Assembly (NCBI RefSeq): GCF_025567315.1
Contig: NZ_JAOQJE010000009.1
Coordinates: 1 to 64,000, forward strand
DNA from: Agathobaculum ammoniilyticum
GTDB taxonomy: Bacteria > Bacillota > Clostridia > Oscillospirales > Butyricicoccaceae
Reading direction: 5' to 3'
Length of the DNA stretch: 64,000 nt
Positions 42,750 to 52,205 of the stretch are shown here, in pieces. The notes beneath the pieces were generated by a model. It saw only the letters and a program-made list of their open reading frames with translations, was not told the DNA's origin and did not search any database. The translations under genes and the position numbers were made by a program. The stretch's first letter is position 1; every line of letters begins with the position of its first letter.

Positions 42750-43098
42750 TTAAGACATCTCCTTTCGTGATTTTTAGGGAAGATGACCTTGTTATTTACC
42801 TTTATGATACCTTATCTTTCCACTTTCGTCAATAAGAGAATAAATAATAATGAAACAAATATTATCATTAAAAAGATGAATATTATCATTTAAATATACA
42901 AAAAGGAAAGGTTAAGTTTGTATATTTTTAAATATGTCAAATATTGATCGAAATATTGACAAATATTATCGCATGTGTTAAGTTAATGTTAAACAAGAGA
43001 GAGATGATTTATTATCGATCAATTTATAAAAACATTTTTGATAAAATTTGATCCAATCTATAAAAAACGATATTATGAAGCGGGAAATGAGTGATGAA
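42750..43098. promoter_or_regulatory. AT-rich divergent control region with repeated TATTATC motifs
   Basis: TATTATC recurs at 42860, 42881, 42964 and 43010. The first two are in identical 12-mers AATATTATCATT 21 bases apart, two helical turns. TTGACA (42956-42961) with a weak TTAAGT-like -10 at about 42978 is a candidate operon promoter, and the third motif lies inside its spacer, a typical repressor position. These are candidate DeoR operators. The region is far more AT-rich than the rest of the window. Confidence 0.55.
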
Positions 43099-44055
43099 AT
43101 GGATATTATCTGTATTGGCCTGTTAATGTGCGATATCATCGTCAAACCGGTGACCGAAAAGGCGCTGTCTTTGGACGCAACGCCGGTAGACACGATACAG
43201 ATGCTGCCAGGTGGGGATGCCTGCAATGTAGCCTGTAACGCGGCGGCGCTCGGTATGGAAACCGCGCTTGTCTCTGTCGTAGGGGATGATCCAAATGGCG
43301 CGTTCCTTCGGCGCTGGCTGGACGAACGGCATATCGATATCCGTTCGCTGGCAGTACGGGGCGGGCAAACAACTGGCACCAGTATCGCTTTGGTTGAACC
43401 GAACGGGGAACGGCATTTTCTGACCAATACGGAGATATTCGATACGCTTTACGCGGAGCAGGTGCCGGAGGAGTGGCTGCGGCAGGCACGCCTGCTCAGC
43501 CTGAACGGCCATTACCGGCTGAAGAATCTGGACGACGGAGGGATCGTGCCGCTGTTTCAGAAAGCAAGACAGTATGGAGTGAGAACTGTAGTCGATACGG
43601 TTTGGAACCGGAAAGGGGAATGGCTCCCACGCATTGCGCCTACCCTGCGCCATACAGATATCTTTTTGCCGAGCTACCAGGAAGCGGTGCAGATCACAGG
43701 TGAGACCGATGTCCGAGCCATGCGGAACGTGCTCAAGCCGTTCGGATTATCAGTATTTGGCGTTAAGCTGGGAGAGAAGGGCTGCTATATGACGGATTTC
43801 AAGGAAGAGTTTTTCCTGCCAGCGTTTCCAGTGGAATCGATCGCTTCCACTACGGGGGCAGGAGATTCCTTCGTTGCGGGATTTGAAGCCGCACAGCTTC
43901 TGTCGCTCGATCTATATGAGAGCGCGTTGTTCGCATCGGCTGCCGCCTCCTATACCATACAGGCGCCCGGTGCGGTCGGCGGCGTACCGGACGTGGAAAG
44001 TGTCCGGCAATATATCCGGAAAAACCGGCACCTGGTAGAAAATATTGCACAGTAG
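43099..44055 (+). CDS. PfkB-family sugar kinase
   Basis: 318 residues of the ribokinase/PfkB fold. N-terminal MDIICIGLLMCDIIVKPV, the first signature around MLPGGDACNVACNAAALGM, and the anion-hole/catalytic-base motif TTGAGDSFVAGFEAAQ with Asp. It phosphorylates a sugar, probably the imported one or its epimer. ATG 43099 gives the usual family start, but the ribosome site is weak; in-frame ATGs at 43075 and 43087 are possible. First gene of the operon. Confidence 0.88.
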   Translation: MDIICIGLLMCDIIVKPVTEKALSLDATPVDTIQMLPGGDACNVACNAAALGMETALVSVVGDDPNGAFLRRWLDERHIDIRSLAVRGGQTTGTSIALVEPNGERHFLTNTEIFDTLYAEQVPEEWLRQARLLSLNGHYRLKNLDDGGIVPLFQKARQYGVRTVVDTVWNRKGEWLPRIAPTLRHTDIFLPSYQEAVQITGETDVRAMRNVLKPFGLSVFGVKLGEKGCYMTDFKEEFFLPAFPVESIASTTGAGDSFVAGFEAAQLLSLDLYESALFASAAASYTIQAPGAVGGVPDVESVRQYIRKNRHLVENIAQ

Positions 44056-44073
44056 AGAAAGGAGAGTACAGAG

Positions 44074-45006
44074 TTGAGAGCGCTTGTCAATACCAAAAAC
44101 ATGTTGCTGCATGCCTATGATCACCACTATGCGGTCGGCGCATTCAATGTCAACAATATGGAGGTGATCCAGGGGGTTGCAAAGGCGGCGAAAGAACAGC
44201 GGTCGCCAGTCATCCTACAGGCATCATCCTTTACGGGCCAATATGCGGATTTAGGCTATATCGTCGGCATCGCGGAAAACGCGGCGCGGCTGGCGGATGT
44301 GCCGGTCGCCCTGCATCTGGATCACGGCGAAGATCTGGAGACCTGCAAGGAGTTCATTCAAGCTGGCTTTACTTCAGTCATGATCGACGGTTCCCACCTT
44401 CCCTATGAGGAAAATGTGGCGCTGACGCGAAGCGTCTGCGAATATGCGCACCGGTATGACATCACGGTGGAAGGCGAGCTGGGAACGCTGGCCGGTGTCG
44501 AGGATGGCAGGAGCGCGGAACAGTCACTCTATACCGATCCGGAGCAGGCGCGCGACTTTGCCGAACGGACAGGGGTGGATTCCCTCGCAATCGCCATCGG
44601 TACCAGCCACGGGGCTTACAAATTTAAACCGGGACAAAAGCCGATGCTGCGGTTTGATATTCTGGAGCAGGTCAGCCGGCTGATGCCGCGTCTGCCGATC
44701 GTACTGCACGGGGCATCGTCAGTTAACCAGGAGGATATCGCGGAGATTAATGCAATGGGAGGTGACATCAGCGGAGCAATCGGTATTCCTGAGGAAATGC
44801 TGGCACAGGCGTCTCGGCTTGCGGTCTGCAAGATCAATGTGGACACCGATCTCAGGCTTGCTATGACAGGTGCGATCAGAAAATATCTGCATGAAGCGCC
44901 GGAACAAATTGATTACCGGAAATACATAGGTGCCGGCAGGGATCACTTGGCTGAACGCGTATCCCATAAAATGAAAAATGTATTTTTAAGCGCAGAGCGC
45001 TATTAA
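44074..45006 (+). CDS. Class II ketose-bisphosphate aldolase family protein
   Basis: 310 residues, FbaA/GatY/KbaY family. Zinc ligands and catalytic residues: HLDHGED (catalytic Asp and His), EGELGTLAGVED (Glu), GTSHGAYKF (His), VLHGASSV (His); phosphate site NVDTDLR. It splits a ketose-phosphate into dihydroxyacetone phosphate and an aldehyde. It begins with TTG 44074 behind AAAGGAGAG. Specificity (fructose, tagatose or an unusual ketose) is not readable from these motifs. Confidence 0.92.
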   Translation: MRALVNTKNMLLHAYDHHYAVGAFNVNNMEVIQGVAKAAKEQRSPVILQASSFTGQYADLGYIVGIAENAARLADVPVALHLDHGEDLETCKEFIQAGFTSVMIDGSHLPYEENVALTRSVCEYAHRYDITVEGELGTLAGVEDGRSAEQSLYTDPEQARDFAERTGVDSLAIAIGTSHGAYKFKPGQKPMLRFDILEQVSRLMPRLPIVLHGASSVNQEDIAEINAMGGDISGAIGIPEEMLAQASRLAVCKINVDTDLRLAMTGAIRKYLHEAPEQIDYRKYIGAGRDHLAERVSHKMKNVFLSAERY

Positions 45007-45051
45007 AGCATCCAACTATTAATTTTACAGCAGAAGAGAGGAGAAAAAGGA

Positions 45052-46101
45052 ATGAAAAAACTGATCGCAGGAATGCTGGCAGCAATAATGGCTTTTTCCC
45101 TGGCCGCATGCGGAGGAGGAACGGACAGCAATGCAAACCCGGGCGGTGAAAACCCGGGCGGCGGACAGAGTGCTGCGGCGGAAGCCACCACGTTGAAATT
45201 CAACCTGGTCAAATCCAATACCGATCCCCAGTATGAGTGGTATGGCCGGTTTTTTGACGATCTGGAGGCTGCTTCAAATGGAGAGATCGTCGGCGAGATA
45301 TATACCACGGAGAGCCTGGGTCCGACAGCGGACGTGATCGAACAGGCTGCGCTGGGTGAACGCGTGGTTGCGGACTGCGACCTGGCATGGCTGGCAAACT
45401 ATGTACCGGATATGGCGGCGATTATGTCCCCGTATCTGATCCAGAAGCCGGAGGAGATTATGGCGATATGGAATTCTGAGGTATTCCAGGATATGTGTAC
45501 CGAGTTGGAAGCTCAAGGGCTGCATTTGATCGCGCTGAATTATGAGGGGACTCGTAATCTGCTGACGAAAAAAGATATCACCTCCCGTGCGGATGTCAAC
45601 GGGCTCAAGATCCGCTGCGCTTCCACGACGATGTGGAATGCTGTGGCAGAAATGCTGGGCGGCAATCCGACAAATATCGCCATGAGCGAAACTTACCAGG
45701 CGCTCAGCCAGGGCGTGGCGGATGCGGCTGAGGGTGTGTACTCTGTCATGTATTCGAATAAGTGGAATGAAGTACTGTCGCATGTCATCGAGACCGAGCA
45801 TTTGGTGGGCTATACAGCGATCGTCATGTCCAGTGAAGTTTATAGCACGTTGTCAGACGCGGCAAAAGCGGCGATGGATGAAACCGCTCAGAAATATATG
45901 CAGGAATTCTTGGAGTTGTCTGGCGGCGTACAGGATGAATATAAGCAGAAATTGATCGATGCCGGTGTGCAGGTATCCTCAATTGACAAGACTGAGTTTA
46001 TCGAGGCGGCAAAGAGCATTCCGGATAAGTTCCCAGATTGGACGCCGGGGGTATACGATGAACTGACAGCTGTACTGGAGGAAGCGCGCGGCAATAAATG
46101 A
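45052..46101 (+). CDS. dctP: TRAP transporter substrate-binding lipoprotein (DctP family)
   Basis: 349 residues. A lipoprotein signal (LAAIMAFSLAACGGG; Cys is acylated) and a Gly/Asn linker tether the DctP domain outside the membrane. The conserved arginine that in most TRAP binding proteins salt-bridges a substrate carboxylate is in GLKIRCAST, with NPTNIAMSETYQALSQGVADAAEG after it. This hints at an acidic substrate such as a sugar acid, although the neighbours are ketose enzymes. AGAGGAG precedes the ATG. Confidence 0.92.
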   Translation: MKKLIAGMLAAIMAFSLAACGGGTDSNANPGGENPGGGQSAAAEATTLKFNLVKSNTDPQYEWYGRFFDDLEAASNGEIVGEIYTTESLGPTADVIEQAALGERVVADCDLAWLANYVPDMAAIMSPYLIQKPEEIMAIWNSEVFQDMCTELEAQGLHLIALNYEGTRNLLTKKDITSRADVNGLKIRCASTTMWNAVAEMLGGNPTNIAMSETYQALSQGVADAAEGVYSVMYSNKWNEVLSHVIETEHLVGYTAIVMSSEVYSTLSDAAKAAMDETAQKYMQEFLELSGGVQDEYKQKLIDAGVQVSSIDKTEFIEAAKSIPDKFPDWTPGVYDELTAVLEEARGNK

Positions 46102-46147
46102 CGGCAGTTACAGGGCAGCGCTGTCAAGCCGGCGCTGCCCTTGCCGT
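46101..46147 (+). other. Intercistronic hairpin between dctP and dctQ
   Basis: ACGGCA/TGCCGT encloses AGGGCAGCGC/GCGCTGCCCT. There is no T run, so it is likely an mRNA-stabilising structure that keeps binding-protein message above permease message. Confidence 0.6.
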
Positions 46148-46189
46148 ATCTGAAAGCGCAACAAAAAGAAACGGGAGGATAATGATTGT

Positions 46190-46699
46190 ATGAAACGGAA
46201 AGGAGCAAAGCTGGAGAATACCGTTAACTGGGTCGCATCGGTCATTGGCGGTGTTTCATTGGTGGGCATGGTGGTTCTGATTTCTTTAAATGTTATCAGC
46301 CGTTTTCTGTTTGCCACCTCATTCAACTGGGCAGAAGAAGTGACCTACATGCTGTTCAACTGGGCGGTTTTCTTTGGTGTTGTAGTGGTCTACCGGTACC
46401 AGGGTTTGACGGCAATTGACGTATTGGTAAACGCTCTGCCGGAAAAAGCACGCCGTGTGGTGCTGATCTTGAACTATGCGCTGATCACGGCGATCTGTGT
46501 TGCGCTTGTTGTCTGGGGCTGGCAGTTTGCGATGTCTGCATGGACGCGGAAAAGCCCCTCGCTGCATATCCCTTATTTTTTCTTTGATATTCCGATCCCG
46601 TTGGCGGCGGTTTGTCTTGCGGGTTATTCGCTGAAATTCCTGGTTCAGACCATTCGGGGGCAGGAAACCGAAGTGGCGGCTCTGGAAGAACGGTCGTAG
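46190..46699 (+). CDS. dctQ: TRAP transporter small permease (DctQ)
   Basis: 169 residues, four hydrophobic helices (NWVASVIGGVSLVGMVVLISL; NWAEEVTYMLFNWAVFFGVV; VLILNYALITAICVALVVWG; PLAAVCLAGYSLKFLV). NWAEE with FNWAVF is the DctQ signature. It forms the membrane scaffold with DctM. Confidence 0.9.
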   Translation: MKRKGAKLENTVNWVASVIGGVSLVGMVVLISLNVISRFLFATSFNWAEEVTYMLFNWAVFFGVVVVYRYQGLTAIDVLVNALPEKARRVVLILNYALITAICVALVVWGWQFAMSAWTRKSPSLHIPYFFFDIPIPLAAVCLAGYSLKFLVQTIRGQETEVAALEERS

Positions 46700-46715
46700 G
46701 AAAGGAGGAGCTGTT

Positions 46716-48017
46716 TTGGAACAACTGTGGACATGGCTGCCGATTGTAATTTTGTTTGTGCTGTTTTTTATGCGCGTACCGGTGGCATTTGCGATGTTGA
46801 TTGCTACCGCCCTGTATTTTGTTTTCAGCCCAAATGCAATGAACGTTTTACTGATGTGCCAGAAAATGGTGGCAGCAAATTCGTCATTCGTGTTTCTCGC
46901 TATCCCGTTTTTCACCTGTGCGGGTGTTATCTTTAACTATTCCGGCATCACACACCGGCTGATGGTGCTTGCAGATATGCTGGTTGGCCATCTGGTTGGT
47001 GGGCTGGGGCATGTCAATATCGTGCTTTCCACTCTGATGGGAGGCCTATCTGGGTCGGCAATTGCAGATACGGCAATGGAAAGCAAGATGCTGGTGCCTG
47101 AAATGGAACGCATGGGTTATTCAAAGGCCTATTCCTGCGTCGTTACCGCGGCGTCTGCCTGTATTACGCCGATCATTCCTCCAGGCATTGTATTAATCCT
47201 GTATTCTACGGCGTCCAACGTGTCGGTTGCAAGCATGTTTTATGCGGGCTACCTGCCGGGTCTTTGCATCATGGCGACGCTGATGATACTAAACTATGCA
47301 ATCTCCAAAAAGCGGAATTACCGCCCTTCGCGTACGGAGCGTGTCACACCCCGAGAATTTGGCCGCGCACTGCTGGATGCAGTTTGGGCGCTGATGGTAC
47401 CGTTCGGCATCGTAATGGGCCTGCGTTTTGGCGCCTTTACGCCGACCGAGGCGGGCGCTATCTCCATCCTTTACGCAATCCTGGTTGGCGCGTTTATCTA
47501 TAAAGAGCTAAAGTTTGCGCATATCAAAGCAATCATCATGGAGTCGCTGACAGCAACGGCCGGTGTCATGTTCATTCTGGCGGGCGCGCAGGCGCTGTCC
47601 GCTTACCTGACTTGGGAACGTATCCCTATGATGATCTCTGAGGCGATCATCAATGGTATCCATTCGCCATACCTGTTTTTACTGATTGTCAACATCCTGC
47701 TGCTGGCCATTGGATGCTTTTTCGATGGCGGCGCGGCGATGATTCTGCTTGCACCGCTGCTTGTACCGGTCGCACAGTCTATGGGTATCAATCTGATCCA
47801 TTTCGGCATCGTTATGTGTATCAACCTGACAATTGCGGGCTTTTCTCCACCGTTCGGCAGTCAGATGTTTACAACTTGCGGCATCTGCAATTGTCGCATT
47901 GAGGATTACATTCGGGAGTCACTGCCTTATATGGGGGCGTTGGTAGGCGTACTGCTGGTACTTACCTTTATTCCGGGGATTGTCATGCTGGTGCCGAATC
48001 TGCTGGGCGCTTCATAG
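46716..48017 (+). CDS. dctM: TRAP transporter large permease (DctM)
   Basis: 433 residues, about twelve helices, the Na+-driven transport subunit. Family motifs: VPVAFAMLIATALYF, LMGGLSGSAIADTAMESKMLVPEM, IPPGIVLILYSTASNVSV, IGCFFDGGAAMILLAPLLVP and GFSPPFGSQMFTTCGI. It begins with TTG 46716 behind AAAGGAGGAGC, 16 bases after dctQ. Confidence 0.93.
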   Translation: MEQLWTWLPIVILFVLFFMRVPVAFAMLIATALYFVFSPNAMNVLLMCQKMVAANSSFVFLAIPFFTCAGVIFNYSGITHRLMVLADMLVGHLVGGLGHVNIVLSTLMGGLSGSAIADTAMESKMLVPEMERMGYSKAYSCVVTAASACITPIIPPGIVLILYSTASNVSVASMFYAGYLPGLCIMATLMILNYAISKKRNYRPSRTERVTPREFGRALLDAVWALMVPFGIVMGLRFGAFTPTEAGAISILYAILVGAFIYKELKFAHIKAIIMESLTATAGVMFILAGAQALSAYLTWERIPMMISEAIINGIHSPYLFLLIVNILLLAIGCFFDGGAAMILLAPLLVPVAQSMGINLIHFGIVMCINLTIAGFSPPFGSQMFTTCGICNCRIEDYIRESLPYMGALVGVLLVLTFIPGIVMLVPNLLGAS

Positions 48018-48038
48018 CGCGGCAAAGAGGGAATCAAT

Positions 48039-48941
48039 ATGAAAAATCAGATAGGACTGCACATGGGATATTGGTGGGGAACCGAAGCATCCGATGATTT
48101 AAACCGTATTCTGGAGTTAACCGCGCAGGCAGAACTGGAGATACTGGAAGTCAATCCGGCTTGTCTGCTGCGGATGACGCCGGAAGCATGTCAGAAGCTG
48201 TTGCGTCGTGCCAAGGACTGCGGCGTACGGTTTACGCTGAACGGCGGCCTGGATGCAACGAATGACATTGCTTCCGGCGACGAAGCGGCGCGCCGAAAGG
48301 GCATTGAATACTGTATCCGGGTGTTGGAACGCATGAGCGAGCTGGAAATGACTCTGTGGTCGGGGGTCAACTACTCCGCCTGGCTGCGGGCGCCGCAGCC
48401 AGAGGGGGATGCGCAGGAAGAGAAAGTGCGCGCCTGCGGATATGCGGTCCAAAGTCTGCAGCCGATCCTGCGTGCCGCTGAGCGGGAAGGGATTGATTAC
48501 TGCTTTGAGGTGGTCAATCGGTTCGAGCAATTTCTGTTTAATACGGCACAGGAGGCAGTGGCATTCGCCGAGGCGGTGGGAAGCCCGCGCGCCAAGGTGC
48601 ATTTGGATACTTACCACATGAATATCGAGGAGGATAATACCTGTGCCGCGATCTGTTTCGCGGGTGTCAGTGGCCGGCTGGGACACTTCCATGCGGGGGA
48701 ATCCAACCGGCGAGTGCCGGGGGTCGGCGCGGCCAATCTGGACTGGAGAGCGATTGGGCGGGCGCTGCGTCAAGCCGGCTATGCTGGTGCGGTCGTGATG
48801 GAGCCGTTTGTGCTGACTACGGCTTTTAATGCCAAACGCACCCGCGTGTGGCGTGATTTGAGCCATGGCGCTACGCTGCAGCAGCTGGTGTGCGATGCAC
48901 AGACTGGCGGTCGGTTCCTGCGTGGCATACTGGAAGAATAA
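48039..48941 (+). CDS. Sugar isomerase/3-epimerase of the D-tagatose/D-psicose 3-epimerase type
   Basis: 300-residue xylose-isomerase-like TIM barrel. The metal tetrad and catalytic Glu pair appear as CFEVVNRFEQFL (Glu), KVHLDTYHMNIEEDN (Asp, His), HFHAGESNRRVPG (His, Glu, Arg) and VVMEPFV (Glu); HMNIEEDN and GESNRR are typical of DTE/DPE enzymes. It probably epimerises a free ketose at C3 or isomerises a related sugar after import. Confidence 0.85.
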   Translation: MKNQIGLHMGYWWGTEASDDLNRILELTAQAELEILEVNPACLLRMTPEACQKLLRRAKDCGVRFTLNGGLDATNDIASGDEAARRKGIEYCIRVLERMSELEMTLWSGVNYSAWLRAPQPEGDAQEEKVRACGYAVQSLQPILRAAEREGIDYCFEVVNRFEQFLFNTAQEAVAFAEAVGSPRAKVHLDTYHMNIEEDNTCAAICFAGVSGRLGHFHAGESNRRVPGVGAANLDWRAIGRALRQAGYAGAVVMEPFVLTTAFNAKRTRVWRDLSHGATLQQLVCDAQTGGRFLRGILEE

Positions 48942-48957
48942 CGGAAAGGAGCGTTTC

Positions 48958-49812
48958 ATGCAGCAGGAGGATAAGATCAGGGAGCTTCAGGTTTTTGCAC
49001 AACAGATACGGGTAGAAACCATACGCGCACTCGCAACGCTGGGCTTTGGCCACACGGGAGGCACTATGTCGGTTACAGAGGCATTGGCTGTGCTGTACGG
49101 CGGCATCATGAAAATCGATCCCCAGAACCCGGGATGGGAGGAGCGCGACTGGTGCGTTATGTCCAAGGGGCATGCGGGGCCGGCAGTATACGCGGCTTTA
49201 GGATTGAAAGGTTTTTTTCCTCTGGAGAATATCTACACATTGAACCAGCCGCATACGGATTTCCCCTCTCACACAGACCGCCTCAAGACCCCAGGGGTAG
49301 ACATGACGACCGGCTCTCTCGGGCAGGGTATCTCGGCGGCGGTCGGCATTGCTTACGCGAACCGGCTTGACGGACGGGACAATCATGTGTTTGTCATACT
49401 GGGAGATGGCGAGTGTGACGAGGGCCAGGTATGGGAGAGTGCGCAATTTGCGGCGCATTACGGACTGGACCGGCTGATATGTCTGGTGGATAACAATAAA
49501 AGACAATTGGATGGCCTGTGCAGCGAAGTAATGAGTCATGGGGAAGGCATCGGTGCAAAATTTCGTGCCTGCGGTTGGGATGTGGCCGAGGTACGGGATG
49601 GAAACGATGTAGAGCAGGTGTATGAAGCAGTAGACCGCGCGTACCATAACGTCGGAAAGCCAGCCTGCATTATATTGAATACAGTCAAGGGGAAAGGATT
49701 GCCCCTGGCGGAGCAGACTGGCGCGCATTTTTCCAGCTTTTCAGCGGAACAGTGGCATGAGACGCTTGCATTTGCACAGCGTGAACTGGAACGTCTGACA
49801 GCGCAGGCTTGA
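48958..49812 (+). CDS. Transketolase, N-terminal (thiamine-diphosphate) subunit
   Basis: 284 residues covering only the ThDP-binding half: GFGHTGGTMSVTEALAVLYG, VMSKGHAGPAVYAAL, TTGSLGQGISAAVG and the metal/ThDP loop GDGECDEGQVWES followed by VDNNKRQLDG. The pyrimidine-binding half is the next gene, so the active enzyme must be a two-subunit assembly. Split transketolases are known, including ones dedicated to apulose-phosphate and sulfo-sugars. ATG 48958 follows GAAAGGAGC. Confidence 0.92.
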   Translation: MQQEDKIRELQVFAQQIRVETIRALATLGFGHTGGTMSVTEALAVLYGGIMKIDPQNPGWEERDWCVMSKGHAGPAVYAALGLKGFFPLENIYTLNQPHTDFPSHTDRLKTPGVDMTTGSLGQGISAAVGIAYANRLDGRDNHVFVILGDGECDEGQVWESAQFAAHYGLDRLICLVDNNKRQLDGLCSEVMSHGEGIGAKFRACGWDVAEVRDGNDVEQVYEAVDRAYHNVGKPACIILNTVKGKGLPLAEQTGAHFSSFSAEQWHETLAFAQRELERLTAQA

Positions 49813-49824
49813 AAAGGAGGCAGT

Positions 49825-50691
49825 ATGCAGTATCGAATCGCGGGAAAACATGAAATAGATGAGCGGATGGGCGGGGACGGATATGCACAGACGATGGTCG
49901 AGCTGATCGCGCAGGATTCCTCCGTTGTCCATATCGACTGTGATCTTGCTGGCTGCAGCAAAGCGTCGGAGATCGCAAAGGTTTATCCGGCGCAGGTGAT
50001 TAACGCTGGAATTGCGGAAGCGAATGCAGTCGGCATCGCGGCGGGTCTGTCGGCGGCAGGGAAGATACCGTTTGTGCATTCTTTTGGACCCTTCATCTCA
50101 CGGCGGGCGTTTGATCAGGCGTTCCTGTCCGCGGCCTATGCGAAGCTGAATGTCAAGCTGATCGGTTCGGACCCCGGTATCTGTGCGGCGTATAATGGCG
50201 GCACGCACATGCCGTTTGAGGATTGCGCTCTGTATCTGGCAGTGCCGGATGCAATAGTCCTCGATCCGTCTGATTATGTGATGTTTATTAACCTACTGAA
50301 AAAGCTGTATGCGTGGTATGGTGTCAGCTATCTGCGCATGGTGCGCAAAAATTCCGCGCGCATATACGAGGATGGCGCGGATTTTGAGATCGGCAAAGGC
50401 GTGCTTCTGCGCGAGGGAAACGATGTAACGATTGTTGCATCGGGACTCTTGGTGGACGAGGCCCTTAAAGCGCAGGAGATTCTGTCAGAACGGGGGATAT
50501 CGGCGCGTGTGATCGATATGTTTACCTGGAAACCGCTCGACGTAGAGCTGCTGCTCCAGTCGGCTGCGAAAACCGGATGCATTGTAACAGCGGAAAATCA
50601 TAACTGCACGGTTGGGCTGGGCGCGGCTGTGGCGCGCGTGCTTGCAGAGCATTGTCCGATACCAGTTGAAATGGTCGGCGTACAGGATCGT
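49825..50691 (+). CDS. Transketolase, C-terminal subunit (3' end lost in the gap)
   Basis: 289 codons are visible before the N run; about 20-30 more are expected. Pyrimidine-domain features are INAGIAEANAVGIAAGLSAAGK (catalytic Glu), FGPFISRRAFDQAFLSAAY and the C-terminal transketolase domain (VTIVASGLLVDEALKAQEIL, ENHNCTVGLGAAVA). It pairs with the preceding subunit; the start follows AAAAGGAGG. Last visible gene of the operon; further genes may lie in the gap. Confidence 0.9.
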
Positions 50692-51001
50692 NNNNNNNNN
50701 NNNNNNNNNNNNNNNNNNNNNNNNNNNNNNNNNNNNNNNNNNNNNNNNNNNNNNNNNNNNNNNNNNNNNNNNNNNNNNNNNNNNNNNNNNNNNNNNNNNN
50801 NNNNNNNNNNNNNNNNNNNNNNNNNNNNNNNNNNNNNNNNNNNNNNNNNNNNNNNNNNNNNNNNNNNNNNNNNNNNNNNNNNNNNNNNNNNNNNNNNNNN
50901 NNNNNNNNNNNNNNNNNNNNNNNNNNNNNNNNNNNNNNNNNNNNNNNNNNNNNNNNNNNNNNNNNNNNNNNNNNNNNNNNNNNNNNNNNNNNNNNNNNNN
51001 N
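50692..51001. other. Assembly gap (310 N)
   Basis: Unresolved bases remove the 3' ends of both convergent genes (transketolase C-subunit and uracil permease) and any terminator between them. True length is unknown. Confidence 1.
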
Positions 51002-52131
51002 GAGGTAAGCACCATGTTGCGGTTTTTTCCGTAATCCACATGGTTATCCACCAGGATGCGCAGGCCGGAGGTGCCGATCATGCCGTACAGCAGGAATGAG
51101 ATGCCGCCGATGACCGGACCGGGGATGGTCTGGATGAGCGCCGCGAGCGGGCCGACGAACGAGCAGATGATGGAAAGCACAGCCGCGCCGCCGATTACGC
51201 GCACCGAGTAGACCCTGGTGATCGCCATTACGCCAATGTTTTCGCCGTAGGTCGTGGTCGGCACCGAGCCGATGAAGCCGGACAGCATGGTCGAGAAGTT
51301 ATCCGCGAACAGCGAGCGGTGCAGGCCGGGGTCCCGCAGCAGGTCACGCCCGACCACCTTGCTGGTGACGAGCTGATGGCCGATGTGCTCGTTGGCAATG
51401 ACCAAGATCACCGGCAGGATGATGAGGATAGCTTCCAGGTCGAACTTGGGCGCCTGGAAATTCGGAAGCTGGAATAACGGCTGGTGGAAAGCGGCGATAA
51501 TGCCGTCCAAGATCACGCGCTCTCCGGCAAAATACTCGGTGACAAGGCCGGCGGCATAGCCGCAGAGGATCGCGATCAGGATCGGGATAACGGACAGGAA
51601 TTTGCGGAACAGCACGCTGCCCAGCACCGCCACGCCCAGCGTGACGCAGAAGGTAATGACCGAGGCGGTGGTCACGCCGTCCCCCACAATCTCGCCAGTG
51701 GAGGCGGCGCTTCCGGCCAGCTCGAGGCCGATCAGCGCGACGACCGGACCCATGGCGGCAGGCGGCAGCACCACGTCTATCCATTTGGTGCCGCATTTGT
51801 AAATGACTGCCGCCAGGACGCAGCCGCACAGGCCGACCACCACGAAGCCGCCGAGCGCATAAGGGTAGCCCCAGTTCTGGATGACCAGCGTCGCCGGAGC
51901 GATGAACGCGAACGACGAGCCTAAGTAGGCGGGCGCTTTGCCCTTGGTGATGAAGATGAACAGCAGCGTGCCGATACCGTTCATGAACAGTACGATCGCT
52001 GGATTGATGTCGAACATAAACGGCACCAGCACGGACGCGCCGAACATGGCGAACATATGCTGGATGGACAGCGGCACCAGCAGACGGGGCGGCACCTTGT
52101 CCTCTACCTGGATGATTCTGTTTGTCTGCAT
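51002..52131 (-). CDS. uraA: Uracil/xanthine permease (NCS2 family), 3' end in the gap
   Basis: 376 codons visible of an expected 420-450. It starts IIQVEDKVPPRLLVPLSIQH, the UraA N-terminus, and has about ten helices. NCS2 motifs are present: ANEHIGHQLVTSKVVGRDLL (substrate-binding Glu) and GSVPTTTYGENIGVMAITRVY. A proton-coupled nucleobase importer, uracil most likely. ATG 52131 is chosen; GAGAGGGG lies 12 bases before it and an ATG seven codons earlier lacks a site. Confidence 0.9.
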
Positions 52132-52205
52132 TTTTCTTTTATCCCCTCTCATTTCTTTTGCGCCGCGTCGTGCGGCACTGTATGAAAAACGCGCGGCGGC
52201 GTTCC

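Noticed and set aside
43099..50691. Known sulfo-transketolase or apiose pathway
   Set aside because: The split transketolase fits, but no sulfoquinovosidase, sulfolactaldehyde enzyme, apiose isomerase-kinase set or sulfonate exporter is visible, so I do not assign either pathway.
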